Assembly: GCA_051877895.1 (NCBI GenBank)
Contig: JBJEJI010000035.1
Span: 1-62,550, forward strand
Direction: 5' to 3'
From: UBA3775 sp051877895
GTDB taxonomy: Bacteria; Bacillota; Clostridia; Lachnospirales; Lachnospiraceae
DNA length: 62,550 bases
The notes under the pieces are model-generated. The model saw only the letters and a list, made by a program, of their open reading frames with translations. It did no database searches and was not told the origin of the DNA. The position numbers and the translations under genes are program-made. The number at the start of each line of letters is the position of its first letter. Position 1 is the first letter of the stretch. This document shows positions 1 to 9,700 of the stretch, one piece after another.

Positions 1-9
1 ACTCCCGGC

Positions 10-1479
10 TTATACACCGAATACTGCCATGAATACACCGGCTGCTACTGCTGTACCGATTACTCCTGCAACGTTAGGTCCCATAGCATGCATGAGAAGG
101 AAGTTTGTTGGATCTTCTTCTGCACCGACCTTCTGTGATACACGAGCTGCCATAGGAACTGCAGATACACCTGCAGAACCGATAAGAGGATTTACCTTTC
201 CCTTTGTAGCCTTGCACATAATCTTTCCGAAAATTACACCGGCTGCAGTACCGATTGCAAATGCAATAAGTCCGAGAATAACTATCTTGATTGTTGTCCA
301 CTGAAGGAAATTTTCAGCACTTGTTGTAGCACCTACGGAAACACCAAGCATAATAACAACGATGTACATCATTGCATTTGATACTGTTTCTGCAAGCTGT
401 CTTACAACACCGCTTTCCTTAAAGAGATTACCAAGCATCAGACAGCCAACAAGAGGAGCTGTATCCGGAAGGATCAATACAACGACGGTGGTAACGATAA
501 TCGGGAAAAGAATTTTTTCCAGCTTGCTTACCGGTCTTAACTGCTCCATCTTTATGCAACGCTCTTCTTTAGTTGTAAGAGCTCTCATAATAGGCGGCTG
601 AATAATTGGAACAAGGGACATGTATGTATAAGCTGCAACAGCAATAGGTCCCATTAATGTTGTCTGTCCAAGCTTTCCTGCAAGGAAGATGGATGTCGGT
701 CCGTCAGCACCACCGATAATGGAAACGGCTGCGGCCTGGGCATCCGTAAATCCTAAAAGGATTGCCATAAGGTATGCTGCGAAAATACCAATCTGGGCAG
801 CAGCTCCAAGAAGGAAGCTCTTTGGGTTTGCAATCAAAGGACCAAAGTCTGTCATGGCACCAACGCCCATAAAAATCAGACAAGGAAGAATTGACCACTC
901 ATCAAGCATGAAGAAATAATGAAAAATACCACCGTTTGCATCGGTTGTCTTTTCAAAATTTGCACCTGCTACCGCAATGTTATTCTGAAGATTGTCATAA
1001 TCTACACTGTCAACGGCAAAAACAGCAATAACTGCTTTTCCGTCCTGATAATAAATATAATTTTTGTATACCGATAAATCATTGGCATCAATAGCATTTG
1101 CTTCAATGTCTACTTTTTCGCCGGTAGCATTGTAATATTCGGTAACATACTCTACTTCCTTTAATTCACCATCAATTTTGTACTTCATTGTACATTCACC
1201 GGATTCATTGAATGTTACTGAAGCAATCTGTGAATCTACCGAGTCCGCATTTTCATAGTATGCATAAGTTGTACTTGGTTCCGCCATAATTGCCGGATAC
1301 AGGTTTACAAGCAGCATACCGAATGAAATCGGCACAAGAAGAAGTGGCTCAAAACCCTTCTTAATTGCAAGGAAGAGGAAAACAAAAGCTACAAGTATCA
1401 ATACCCAGTTACCCCAGTATAAAGAGGCAAAGCCGGAGGCTTTAGCAAGGTATGACACTGTGTCGATAATATAATCCAT
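10..1479 (-). CDS. Sodium ion-translocating decarboxylase, beta subunit
   Basis: Membrane subunit of a biotin-dependent sodium-pumping decarboxylase (OadB/MmdB/GcdB family). It decarboxylates carboxybiotin and uses the energy to export Na+. Seen: hydrophobic segments near residues 22-62, the family block GAMTDFGPLIANP at 207-219, GGADGPTSIF at 256-265, and hydrophobic helices to the C-terminus. At 489 residues it exceeds the usual length of about 430, because a polar segment of about 115 residues (67-183) lies between the second helix and the conserved core. An RBS (GGAGG) precedes the ATG. It is the last gene of a four-gene operon with the biotin carrier, gamma subunit and carboxyltransferase. 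The substrate (oxaloacetate, methylmalonyl-CoA or glutaconyl-CoA) cannot be told from this subunit. Confidence 0.93.
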   Translation of the reverse strand: MDYIIDTVSYLAKASGFASLYWGNWVLILVAFVFLFLAIKKGFEPLLLVPISFGMLLVNLYPAIMAEPSTTYAYYENADSVDSQIASVTFNESGECTMKYKIDGELKEVEYVTEYYNATGEKVDIEANAIDANDLSVYKNYIYYQDGKAVIAVFAVDSVDYDNLQNNIAVAGANFEKTTDANGGIFHYFFMLDEWSILPCLIFMGVGAMTDFGPLIANPKSFLLGAAAQIGIFAAYLMAILLGFTDAQAAAVSIIGGADGPTSIFLAGKLGQTTLMGPIAVAAYTYMSLVPIIQPPIMRALTTKEERCIKMEQLRPVSKLEKILFPIIVTTVVVLILPDTAPLVGCLMLGNLFKESGVVRQLAETVSNAMMYIVVIMLGVSVGATTSAENFLQWTTIKIVILGLIAFAIGTAAGVIFGKIMCKATKGKVNPLIGSAGVSAVPMAARVSQKVGAEEDPTNFLLMHAMGPNVAGVIGTAVAAGVFMAVFGV

Positions 1480-1524
1480 TCTTTATTTACCTCCATTGGA
1501 TAGTTTCTGAAATGTTAATGTATA

Positions 1525-1884
1525 TTAGTTCATGGAAGCAAGAACTTCTCCTGCTTCAACTGACTGTCCTACTGTAACATTAACAGATGCAAGAGTACCA
1601 TCCTGAGGTGCTACGATTTCATTTTCCATTTTCATAGCTTCAAGAACAAGGATTACATCACCCTTCTTAACTGCTGCACCGGCGGAAAGATTTGTCTTTA
1701 AAATTTTACCAGGCATAGGAGCAGAAATCTTAACCGCACCCTGTGCACCTGCAGGGGCTGCTGCTGCCTTCTTAGGTGCTGCTTTTTTAGGTGCTGCAGC
1801 TACAGGAACTGCTGCTGTTGATTCGCCTTCTTCAACACATACTTCATAAACGGTTCCGTTTACAGTAATTGTATAATTCTTCAT
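1525..1884 (-). CDS. Biotin carboxyl carrier protein of the decarboxylase
   Basis: Small biotinyl carrier that shuttles CO2 between the carboxyltransferase and the membrane beta subunit. The C-terminal half is a biotinyl/lipoyl domain with the biotinylation motif EAMKMEN. Ahead of it is the Ala/Pro/Lys-rich flexible linker typical of gamma/delta-type carriers. The frame stays open upstream to 1914, but AGGAGG at 1893-1898 sits 8 bases before the ATG at 1884, so MKNYTITVNG is taken as the N-terminus (119 residues). The gene lies 14 bp after the gamma subunit and 45 bp before the beta subunit, consistent with one transcript. Confidence 0.92.
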   Translation of the reverse strand: MKNYTITVNGTVYEVCVEEGESTAAVPVAAAPKKAAPKKAAAAPAGAQGAVKISAPMPGKILKTNLSAGAAVKKGDVILVLEAMKMENEIVAPQDGTLASVNVTVGQSVEAGEVLASMN

Positions 1885-1898
1885 TATATAATCCTCCT

Positions 1899-2261
1899 TT
1901 AGGCATTCTGCCATCTCTGTTTATTTACTTTTTTGATGGAACGAACTACAAGACCGTCTGCCGGAACGTAACCGCCCATTTCTTCTTCATATGCCTCAAT
2001 AGCTGCTGTAATTACAGCAACAATTTCAAGGTCATCTGTTACATCTTCTTCAATAACCGGTGCAGCAGCAGGTGTTTCTACCCTGGCAGGTTCTTTTTTC
2101 TGCTTTGGTGCGCCGATTTTATTAATATACTTGAAACAACTGATGATGAAAGAGAACAGAATAAGAACGCAGAACACAATTCCGATTCCCAGAATTGTAT
2201 TCAGTCCAGCCTGTGCCATGATATCAGAGTCCCAGGTAATAAATGCCGCTACTGTACTCAT
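1899..2261 (-). CDS. OadG-type gamma subunit of sodium pump decarboxylase
   Basis: Small single-span membrane protein. Residues about 20-42 form one hydrophobic helix, followed by a charged, Lys/Pro/Ala-rich cytoplasmic tail. This is the layout of OadG/MmdD gamma subunits, which tether the carboxyltransferase to the membrane beta subunit. The sequence is poorly conserved in this family, so the assignment rests on topology plus position: it starts 12 bp after the carboxyltransferase and ends 14 bp before the biotin carrier. A GAGGTG Shine-Dalgarno precedes the ATG. Confidence 0.85.
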   Translation of the reverse strand: MSTVAAFITWDSDIMAQAGLNTILGIGIVFCVLILFSFIISCFKYINKIGAPKQKKEPARVETPAAAPVIEEDVTDDLEIVAVITAAIEAYEEEMGGYVPADGLVVRSIKKVNKQRWQNA

Positions 2262-2273
2262 ATAGTCACCTCA

Positions 2274-3722
2274 CTAAATTGTACCATGCTTTTTTACAGG
2301 ACGCTCTTCTCTTTTTGTATAAAGCATTTCAAAAGCATAGATAAGCTGCTTTCTAACTTCATCACCTGTAACAAGGGCATCTACATAGCCACGCTTTGCA
2401 GCACTTTCAGAGCTTAAAAGGAGCTTCTTGTAATCAGCTGCCTTTTCACTCTTAAATGCAGCCTTATCAGAAGCAGCTTCAATTTCAGTATTATAGATGA
2501 TCTGTACTGCAAGGTCAGCATCCATTGCACCAATTTCACTGTCGCAAAGAGCAAAAACAAGGTCTGCACCGAGAGCCTTACTGTTCATAGTAACGTAAGC
2601 GCTTCCCAAAGCCTTTTTAGTCACCAAATTAATTTTAGGAACAGTTGCGTTTGCAAAAGCATATGTAAGCTTTGCTGCTGCAATAGAGATATTCTTTGCT
2701 TCACCCATTGTTGCGGCATAACCGGTAACATTTGTAAGCGAAAGAACCGGAATAGAAAAGGCATCACAGAATTTTACAAACTCTGCTGCTTTATAACATC
2801 CCTTTGTAGTAAGAACAGAATCAAATTTCTTAACAATTTTTCCGTTTTCATCCTTGACTGCACTACGGTTTGCAACAACACCGGTTGTGCTTCCATTTAA
2901 CTTGATAAATCCACAAACCATTGAAGGCTCATAAGCCCCCTTGATTTCAACAAATTCACCATTGTCAGCAATATCTTTAATTGCTTCAGTTACATCATCC
3001 AGTTCGGATGTAAAACCCGGCAGTTCACGATTAAGATCGTCTGTGCACTCTGACTCTGCATCATCTTCATTATTAGAAGGAAGATAAGAAATCAGAGTTC
3101 TTATACTGTTGATTGAAGCCTCTTCATCTTCATCAACAAAATCTACTGTGCCTGCCTCAGCTGCAAATGCGGCACTTGAAGTATCGCACTTATTTACATT
3201 ATTTCCATCAATTGTATTCGGAGCATTGACAAAAAGCTTGCCTTCCTTGGTGATGAAAACAAAATCGCTAAGAGATGCAAGAACTGCACAACCTCCGCCA
3301 CAATTACCATAAACTGCGGTAATTTGAGGAATCACGCCGGAAGCAAGTGACTGCTTAGCGTAGATGGAACCAAATGCCTCCAATGCATCTGTTGCTTCCT
3401 GAAGTCTCATACCTGCACAATCCAAGATTCCTACCACAGGTGCACCCACCTTCATGGCCTTGTCATATACGGATACAATCTTTTTAGCATGCATTTCGCC
3501 AATTGTACCGTTCAGTGCAGAGACATCCTGACTGTAAACGTAAACAAGTCTGCCTTCTACAAGGCCATAACCTGTAATTACGCCATCCCCCGGAGCATCC
3601 ATCTGCTGCATGTTGAAATCAGTGTTTCTTTTGGTTACAAGAGCACCAAATTCAACAAAACTGTTGTCGTCAAACAGGGTTTCAATTCTTTCCCTGGCTG
3701 ACAATTTTGCTGTACTACTCAT
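2274..3722 (-). CDS. Carboxyltransferase subunit of biotin-dependent decarboxylase (MmdA/PccB-like)
   Basis: Two crotonase-fold carboxyltransferase lobes of the acyl-CoA carboxylase beta/MmdA type. It moves a carboxyl group from an acyl-CoA or 2-oxoacid to biotin on the carrier encoded downstream. The N-terminal lobe has the family segments GYGLVEGRLVYVYSQD and GGGCAVLASLSDF. The C-terminal lobe has VTGYAATMGEAKN and GSAYVTMNSKALGAD. At 482 residues it is somewhat shorter than typical MmdA. RBS GGAGGG lies before the ATG. A sigma-A-like promoter precedes it, making this the first gene of the decarboxylase operon. The MmdA-like assignment does not prove methylmalonyl-CoA as substrate. Confidence 0.88.
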   Translation of the reverse strand: MSSTAKLSARERIETLFDDNSFVEFGALVTKRNTDFNMQQMDAPGDGVITGYGLVEGRLVYVYSQDVSALNGTIGEMHAKKIVSVYDKAMKVGAPVVGILDCAGMRLQEATDALEAFGSIYAKQSLASGVIPQITAVYGNCGGGCAVLASLSDFVFITKEGKLFVNAPNTIDGNNVNKCDTSSAAFAAEAGTVDFVDEDEEASINSIRTLISYLPSNNEDDAESECTDDLNRELPGFTSELDDVTEAIKDIADNGEFVEIKGAYEPSMVCGFIKLNGSTTGVVANRSAVKDENGKIVKKFDSVLTTKGCYKAAEFVKFCDAFSIPVLSLTNVTGYAATMGEAKNISIAAAKLTYAFANATVPKINLVTKKALGSAYVTMNSKALGADLVFALCDSEIGAMDADLAVQIIYNTEIEAASDKAAFKSEKAADYKKLLLSSESAAKRGYVDALVTGDEVRKQLIYAFEMLYTKREERPVKKHGTI

Positions 3723-3790
3723 TTTCAGCCCTCCGTTACTTTATTTGTAAATTAAAGATTCTCATATTTTAGCAATTTACACCGAGTATC

Positions 3791-3819
3791 ATTATAACTT
3801 GAAACTCAACATAAGACAA
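3791..3819 (-). promoter_or_regulatory. Sigma-A-type promoter of the decarboxylase operon
   Basis: On the minus strand, TTGTCT (3814-3819) is followed after exactly 17 bp by a perfect TATAAT (3791-3796), about 70 bp upstream of the carboxyltransferase start. It lies after the recX terminator, so the decarboxylase operon can be transcribed independently. Confidence 0.7.
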
Positions 3820-3872
3820 CACAAAAAATTCAAAAAATGAAAACTTTTTATAAAAAAATCGGATAAATATGG

Positions 3873-3910
3873 AAAAATTCCCCATAACCATACGGATACA
3901 GGGAATTTTT
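3873..3910 (-). terminator. Rho-independent terminator after recX
   Basis: A 10-bp perfect stem (AAAAATTCCC with GGGAATTTTT, loop of 18) begins just after the recX stop codon. The 3' arm ends in a U-run on the minus-strand transcript. Confidence 0.75.
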
Positions 3911-3912
3911 TA

Positions 3913-4602
3913 TCATTGATTTTCATTTATGTAGTCGTTAAGACATTGTTTTATATCACTGTATTTGTAGCCGTTTCTCAAAAGAGACGCTATTACCTTT
4001 GTGATTTTATCCTGATTATTCAGGTCATCCGGTTTTAACTTTCGCCTTATCCATGAATTAATCGCACTACGGGCCAGTTCTTGTCCTGAAATTCCATCCT
4101 TTTCATGTTCTTCATTTACTGTATCAAATGCGGTGCGGATATCTGCAGATGAAATTCCTTTTAGAAGCAAACTGTTTTCAATGAAGCGAGCACTCTTTTT
4201 ATTCTCTTTGCTTCTAATGTAGCTCACAGCATACCGGACATCATTAACATAATTACAATCCCTTAAAAATTGTATTATTAGTTCAGCATCACCGGGGATA
4301 TATCCGTTCAAAACAAGTTTTTCTGTAAGCGAATGAACATTATAATCCCTGTTAGACAACAAATCCAAAGCATAACGCTTTCCACGGTCAATTACAGTGT
4401 TATCGTGAATAGAATCAAATACCTCGTTTTTCAGAGTAACTTCCAGATTATCAATACTCTCTTCATTGCCAAGTATTTCTTTAATTAATGAATACAAGTC
4501 ATAGACTTTCAACTCACTGTCAGTAAGAAAAAAACTGTATTCACCATCAATAAAAAACAGGTATTTTCTTTTTCCACTACGTTCAATAGCTGTTATAACC
4601 AT
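3913..4602 (-). CDS. recX: Regulatory protein RecX
   Basis: RecX-family modulator that binds RecA filaments and limits recombinase activity. The 229-residue protein has the all-helical tandem three-helix repeats of the family, for example the segment around ALDLLSNRDYNVHSLTEKL and the C-terminal ASLLRNGYKYSDIK. An N-terminal beta-rich extension of about 70 residues is common in Firmicutes RecX. It sits 19 bp downstream of recA on the same strand and is followed by a strong terminator, so it is almost certainly cotranscribed with recA under the LexA-box promoter. Confidence 0.9.
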   Translation of the reverse strand: MVITAIERSGKRKYLFFIDGEYSFFLTDSELKVYDLYSLIKEILGNEESIDNLEVTLKNEVFDSIHDNTVIDRGKRYALDLLSNRDYNVHSLTEKLVLNGYIPGDAELIIQFLRDCNYVNDVRYAVSYIRSKENKKSARFIENSLLLKGISSADIRTAFDTVNEEHEKDGISGQELARSAINSWIRRKLKPDDLNNQDKITKVIASLLRNGYKYSDIKQCLNDYINENQ

Positions 4603-4621
4603 ATTATTTCACTTTCCGGAA

Positions 4622-5662
4622 CTACTTCTTCGATTCAACATCGTCTGTCTGCTCTGCCGGTTCCAGAGCCGGCATATCATAAAGTTCTCTTACTTTGTTT
4701 TCGATTTCAATAAGAACATCCGGATTTTCTTTCAGATAGAGTTTTGTATTCTCACGTCCCTGACCGATTTTCTGTCCGTTGTAAGCAAACCAGGCACCAC
4801 TCTTATCAACAATATTGTTGTTAACAGCAATGTCAAGAACATCACCCTCTTTGCTGATTCCCTTTCCGAACATGATATCAAATTCAGCCTCCTTAAACGG
4901 AGGAGCTACCTTGTTTTTAACAACCTTAACTTTAGTTCTGTTACCAATTACTTCACCGCTCATTTTAAGTGCTTCAATTCTTCTGACATCAAGTCTTACA
5001 GAAGAATAGAATTTAAGGGCACGTCCACCGGTTGTTGTTTCCGGATTGCCGAACATTACGCCAACTTTTTCACGCAGCTGATTGATAAAAATCACAGTAC
5101 AATTGGTTCTGCTGATAATGCCAGTCATCATTCTGAGAGCCTGGGACATCATTCTTGCCTGAAGACCCACATGGGAATCACCGATATCACCGTCAATTTC
5201 AGCCTTTGGTACAAGTGCTGCAACAGAGTCAATAATCACAATGTCTACTGCTCCGGAACGAACAAATGTCTGTGCGATTTCAAGAGCCTGTTCTCCGTTG
5301 TCCGGCTGTGAGATATAAAGATTGTTAATATCAACTCCGATGTTTGATGCATAAGCAGGATCAAGCGCGTGTTCTGCATCAATAAAAGCTGCTATGCCAC
5401 CCCTTTTCTGTACCTCTGCCACACAATGAAGTGCAACTGTTGTTTTACCACTGGATTCAGGACCATAGATTTCAACAACCCTGCCCTTTGGCAGACCGCC
5501 TATTCCAAGTGCGATATCAAGACTAAGTGAACCTGTTGGTACTCCCTGAACAGTCATGTCTTTTGTGCTGTCACCAAGTTTCATTACGGAACCTTTTCCA
5601 TAATTTTTTTCAATTTGCGAAAGAGCGGCTTCCAAAGCCTTCTTTTTGTCTTCGTTTGCCAT
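4622..5662 (-). CDS. recA: Recombinase RecA
   Basis: DNA strand-exchange ATPase and co-protease for LexA. It is full length at 346 residues. Walker A GPESSGKT is at 67-74, and IIDSVAALVPKAE, the L1/L2-region segments and GGRALKFY are all present. The C-terminus ends in the usual acidic tail. RBS GGAGG precedes the ATG. It is transcribed from its own promoter, located between ftsY and recA, with an adjacent LexA box, and is followed by recX. Confidence 0.98.
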   Translation of the reverse strand: MANEDKKKALEAALSQIEKNYGKGSVMKLGDSTKDMTVQGVPTGSLSLDIALGIGGLPKGRVVEIYGPESSGKTTVALHCVAEVQKRGGIAAFIDAEHALDPAYASNIGVDINNLYISQPDNGEQALEIAQTFVRSGAVDIVIIDSVAALVPKAEIDGDIGDSHVGLQARMMSQALRMMTGIISRTNCTVIFINQLREKVGVMFGNPETTTGGRALKFYSSVRLDVRRIEALKMSGEVIGNRTKVKVVKNKVAPPFKEAEFDIMFGKGISKEGDVLDIAVNNNIVDKSGAWFAYNGQKIGQGRENTKLYLKENPDVLIEIENKVRELYDMPALEPAEQTDDVESKK

Positions 5663-5748
5663 AAGACCTCCATAATAATATTTTATTTGTCAGCTTTGTC
5701 AGGTTGTTTATAAATTATCCGCATTATCAGATACTGTGAAACAAAAAC

Positions 5749-5762
5749 CAAACGTATGTTCT
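5749..5762 (-). promoter_or_regulatory. LexA (SOS) box of recA
   Basis: Read on the minus strand the site is AGAACATACGTTTG. It matches the Gram-positive LexA consensus CGAACRNRYGTTYG at every position but the first. It lies just downstream of the -10 element, where bound LexA would block transcription initiation. Confidence 0.85.
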
Positions 5763-5768
5763 ATGTAT

Positions 5769-5797
5769 AGAATACCACAAGAAAATTTGTTCGTCAA
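5769..5797 (-). promoter_or_regulatory. recA promoter
   Basis: Minus strand: TTGACG (5792-5797), 17-bp spacer, TATTCT (5769-5774). It falls in the gap between the ftsY stop and the recA start and directly abuts the LexA box, so recA-recX can be SOS-induced separately from the smc-ftsY genes. Confidence 0.8.
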
Positions 5798-5815
5798 GAA
5801 CCAGCTGAAAAAAAA

Positions 5816-6736
5816 CTACAATTCTTCCGTGGCAAACAGGGCATTTACAAATTCATCCGCATCAAACTTCTGTAAATCCTCTAATTTTTCACCTACACCG
5901 ATATATTTCACAGGAATCCCAAGTTCCTTCTGTATTGCAATGGCAATACCTCCCTTTGCAGTACCGTCAAGCTTTGTAATGACAATACCGGTTATGCGGG
6001 CCACCTCATTAAACTGCCGTGCCTGTACCAGTGCATTCTGTCCGGTAGTTCCATCCAGGACAACCAGTGTTTCACGGAATGCATCTCCGTACTCACGGTC
6101 TATTATACGGTTAATCTTCCCAAGTTCATCCATAAGATTTTTCTTATTGTGAAGACGTCCGGCAGTATCACAGATTAAAATATCCGTTTTCTTTGCACGG
6201 GCAGAATTAACAGCATCATATACAACCGCAGCAGGATCACTGCCCTCCTGCTGGGATATCAGTTCACAATCTGCCCTTTTTGCCCATTCAGCCAGCTGCT
6301 CAATTGCTGCAGCCCTGAAAGTGTCCGCAGCCGCCAGCATAACCTTTTTTCCTTCGTCATGGAATTTAGCAGCCAGTTTACCGCAAGTTGTGGTTTTGCC
6401 CACACCGTTTACACCAATTACCATGACCACTGATTTTTGATTTTCAAATGCATATGCATCCTCCGGCACACTCATCTGCTCTTTAATACTTTCAATCAGA
6501 AGTTCCCTGCATTCATCAGGTTTTGTAATATGATTTTCCTTAACCTTTGCTTTCAGGGTTTCAAGAATACTCTCCGTAGTTTCAACTCCTATATCAGCCA
6601 TAACAAGGATTTCTTCCAATTCTTCATAAAAGTCATCATCAATATGGGTAAAACCATTAAAAATATAATCCAGACCTGAAGCAAGATTTTTTCTTGTCTT
6701 TGTAAGTCCTTCTTTCAGCCTGCTGAAAATTCCCAT
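5816..6736 (-). CDS. ftsY: Signal recognition particle receptor FtsY
   Basis: SRP receptor GTPase that delivers ribosome-nascent chain complexes to the Sec translocon. 306 residues with a short N domain, no long acidic A domain, and a complete G domain: GVNGVGKTTTCGKLA (P-loop), DTAGR, and TKLDGTAKGG. RBS GAGGG precedes the ATG. It lies 12 bp after smc, the common smc-ftsY arrangement of Firmicutes. The recA promoter begins just past its stop codon. Confidence 0.97.
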   Translation of the reverse strand: MGIFSRLKEGLTKTRKNLASGLDYIFNGFTHIDDDFYEELEEILVMADIGVETTESILETLKAKVKENHITKPDECRELLIESIKEQMSVPEDAYAFENQKSVVMVIGVNGVGKTTTCGKLAAKFHDEGKKVMLAAADTFRAAAIEQLAEWAKRADCELISQQEGSDPAAVVYDAVNSARAKKTDILICDTAGRLHNKKNLMDELGKINRIIDREYGDAFRETLVVLDGTTGQNALVQARQFNEVARITGIVITKLDGTAKGGIAIAIQKELGIPVKYIGVGEKLEDLQKFDADEFVNALFATEEL

Positions 6737-6748
6737 ATATTCCCTCCA

Positions 6749-9700
6749 CTATTTTAATTCATTTTCCACCAGATTTACACTGACAAGAGTAGATACTCCC
6801 TTCTCCTGCATTGTAATACCATAGAGTGCATCTGCTGCCGCCATGGTTCCACGTCTGTGTGTAATTACGATAAACTGTGTGTTTGAAGTAAGTTTTTTAA
6901 GATAATTTGCAAAGCGGCTTACATTTGAATCATCAAGAGCCGCTTCGATTTCATCCAAAAGGCAGAACGGCGACGGTTTAAGATCCAAAATAGCAAATAA
7001 CAGAGAGATGGCAGTCAGTGCCTTTTCTCCACCACTAAGCTGCATCATGTTCTGAAGCTTCTTTCCCGGTGGCTGGGCAATTATACGTATTCCCGCATCA
7101 AGCACGTCTTCCTCTTCAGTAAGTTCCAAAGTTCCTTTTCCGCCTCCGAAAAGTTCTTTAAATACAGTATCAAAGCGCTTTCCTACTTCTTCAAAGGTTA
7201 TCATAAACTGTTTACGCATGTCGACATCAAGCTCTTCAATAATATTTTCAAGAACCTTTTGCGCCTTTACAATATCATCACGCTGGGTTTTAAGGAATTC
7301 ATATCGTTCACTTGTAGTCTTATAGTCCTCAATGGCATTAACATTAACATCGCCAAGTGCTCTGATTTTAGCACGCAGTTCATATACAGTTTTTTTAGAA
7401 GCTTCTGTTTCCGGAAACTTTTCTGCTGCCTCCCTGGCTGAAGATATTGTAAGTTCGTACTCATCCCACATATAACCGGTATTGGCATCTATTGTTTCCG
7501 TAAGTTTATCCCTTTGTGCCTTTAATCTGAAATCCTCCTTGTCAAGAACCGAAATACGTTCACTAAGTTCCTGACTGCGGTCAAAGAAACGTTTGTTTTC
7601 ACGGTTCATTGCCTCTGTAGCGCCGTTTAATTCTTCAATTACCGCATCTGCTTTTTCAATAATCTGCTGTTGCTCTCCGGCATGTATTCCGGCTTCCTCA
7701 ATAGCCATGTTTTTCTCTTCAAGTTCTTTTTCGGAGCCGGCCTTTGAATTTTTCAATTCTCCGGCCTCTTTATCAACTACAGCGATTTCCTGCGTTACCC
7801 TGTCAATATTTTCCCTGATATGTAAAATATCCACATTTGCATTATTTAAACCGGTAATATTCTTAACATTGTCCTGATTAAGGGCATCCTCTTCTAAACG
7901 TGCCTTGGCAAGAAGAGCAACAATTTCATTTGCTTTTTCCTCCTCTTCTCTGGTCAACGCATTATTTTCATCAATTTTAATGCCAAGTTTTGTAAGAGAT
8001 TCCTTCAATTCCGAACTGTCTTTTTCAAGTTCATCAAGTTCCCTTTGAAGCTCATCTTTACGCTTTATCAGTTCCCCAGTCTGTTCCAATGCATGATTTA
8101 AATTCATCTTTGCAGTATTCTGATCAACATACATTGAGGACAATAAAGCTTTTATTTCTTCCTGATTCTTTTCATTATCACTTCGCTGCTGTCTCATGTC
8201 AGCAATCTTTTTCTCAAGTTCTTCAATGTCACTGCCACAGCTGTCAATAAAAGCTATCAGTGTTTCAAGTTCTCTACGTCTGCCCAGAAGATTACTGTTA
8301 TTCTTAAAGGAACCACCGCTTATTGCACCACCCGGCTGGAATAATTCTCCATCCTTTGTAACAATACGATATTTATAGTTATACTTTTTCTCAATTCTAA
8401 CAGCATTTTCAATGGTATCCACAACTAAAAATCGACCAAGAAGATACTTTATCGCTTCTTCGTACTGTTCTTCACAGCTTACAAGTCCGGAAGCGATGCC
8501 GATAACACCCTTCATGGTAAACACAGCAGCATCAAATTCGTCCTTTTTAGCACGGACTCCATCAAGAGGAATAAAAGTGGCACGTCCAAGTCTTCCCTGC
8601 TTAAGAAAATCAATGCATTCCTTTGCAGTCTCTACAGTATCAGTAATAATATTCTGAATATTGCCGCCCAAAGCAGTTTCAATTGCAGTTTCAAGTTCAC
8701 CTTCCGTCTTAATCAAATCTGCAACAACACCACAGATTCCGGGGAAACGCTTCTTTTCCTCCATAATCTTTCTGACAGCATTTCCATAACCCTCATAACG
8801 TTCGGAAAGATTCTTTAATGTATCTAATTTGGACTCAGAAACCATCTGTTCCTGCTTTTTCCTCTGAAGGTTGTCCGTTGCCTCATGAATACGATGAATT
8901 AAGGCTTTATTACTCTCTTCTGCCTCATCGCATACTTTTGCCTGTCCTATTACCTGGTCGGAAACCTCTTTGAGTTTCATACGTGCAGATTCAACATAAG
9001 TATTGTTAGCAGAAATCTCACTTTGCAGAGATAAAAGTCTGGCATTCAATTCTGCTTTACGAATGGCATGCTGTTCACCCATGGTATTAAAACGTTCAAG
9101 TTCAGTACGAACTTTTGCATTTTCACTGAGTGTTTCCATACGCTTATGACTGATTTCACTTTCTTTCTGCATCAGCCCGGCAATTTCTTCTTTTTTGGCA
9201 TTTAAAGCTTTTTCACTTTCTTCGCAACGCTTTCTGCATTCAGCAAGCTCCGTTTCTGCCTTTTCAAGGCTTATGCCATATTCCTCTGCTTCATTTTCAT
9301 AATTTTTTCTGCGGGCCATAAGAGCATCCATTCTGGATACAAAATGTTCTTCTCCCGCTTTAATAGTTAAAATCTGCTCAGAAAAAAGTCTGATGTCATT
9401 CTCTGCTTTTTGCTTTTCCAGAACAGCCTGGTTTTTTTCTTCTTTTGTTCTGTCAAGAAGCTGCTGTCTTTTTTCTAATTCACCAAGAAGTGCTTCATAC
9501 TCGTTTTTAGACAGTTCATACTGCTTTCTGGTGTCTGTCAGGTCCCTGTTGACAATTTCCAGTTTCTCATCCAATTCACTGAGGGCCTTGGTATTCTGCT
9601 CATACTCGGTAATAAAGCGAACGATTTCCAGAACCTTAAGTTCATCCTTAAGCTTTAAATAAATCTTCGCCTTCTCATACTGCTTCTGAAGTGGTCCGAT

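Noticed and set aside
1869..2417. Plus-strand open frame of 182 codons over the decarboxylase gamma subunit
   Set aside because: It lies antisense to well-supported genes, has no family features and no RBS; it is a by-product of codon bias on the other strand.
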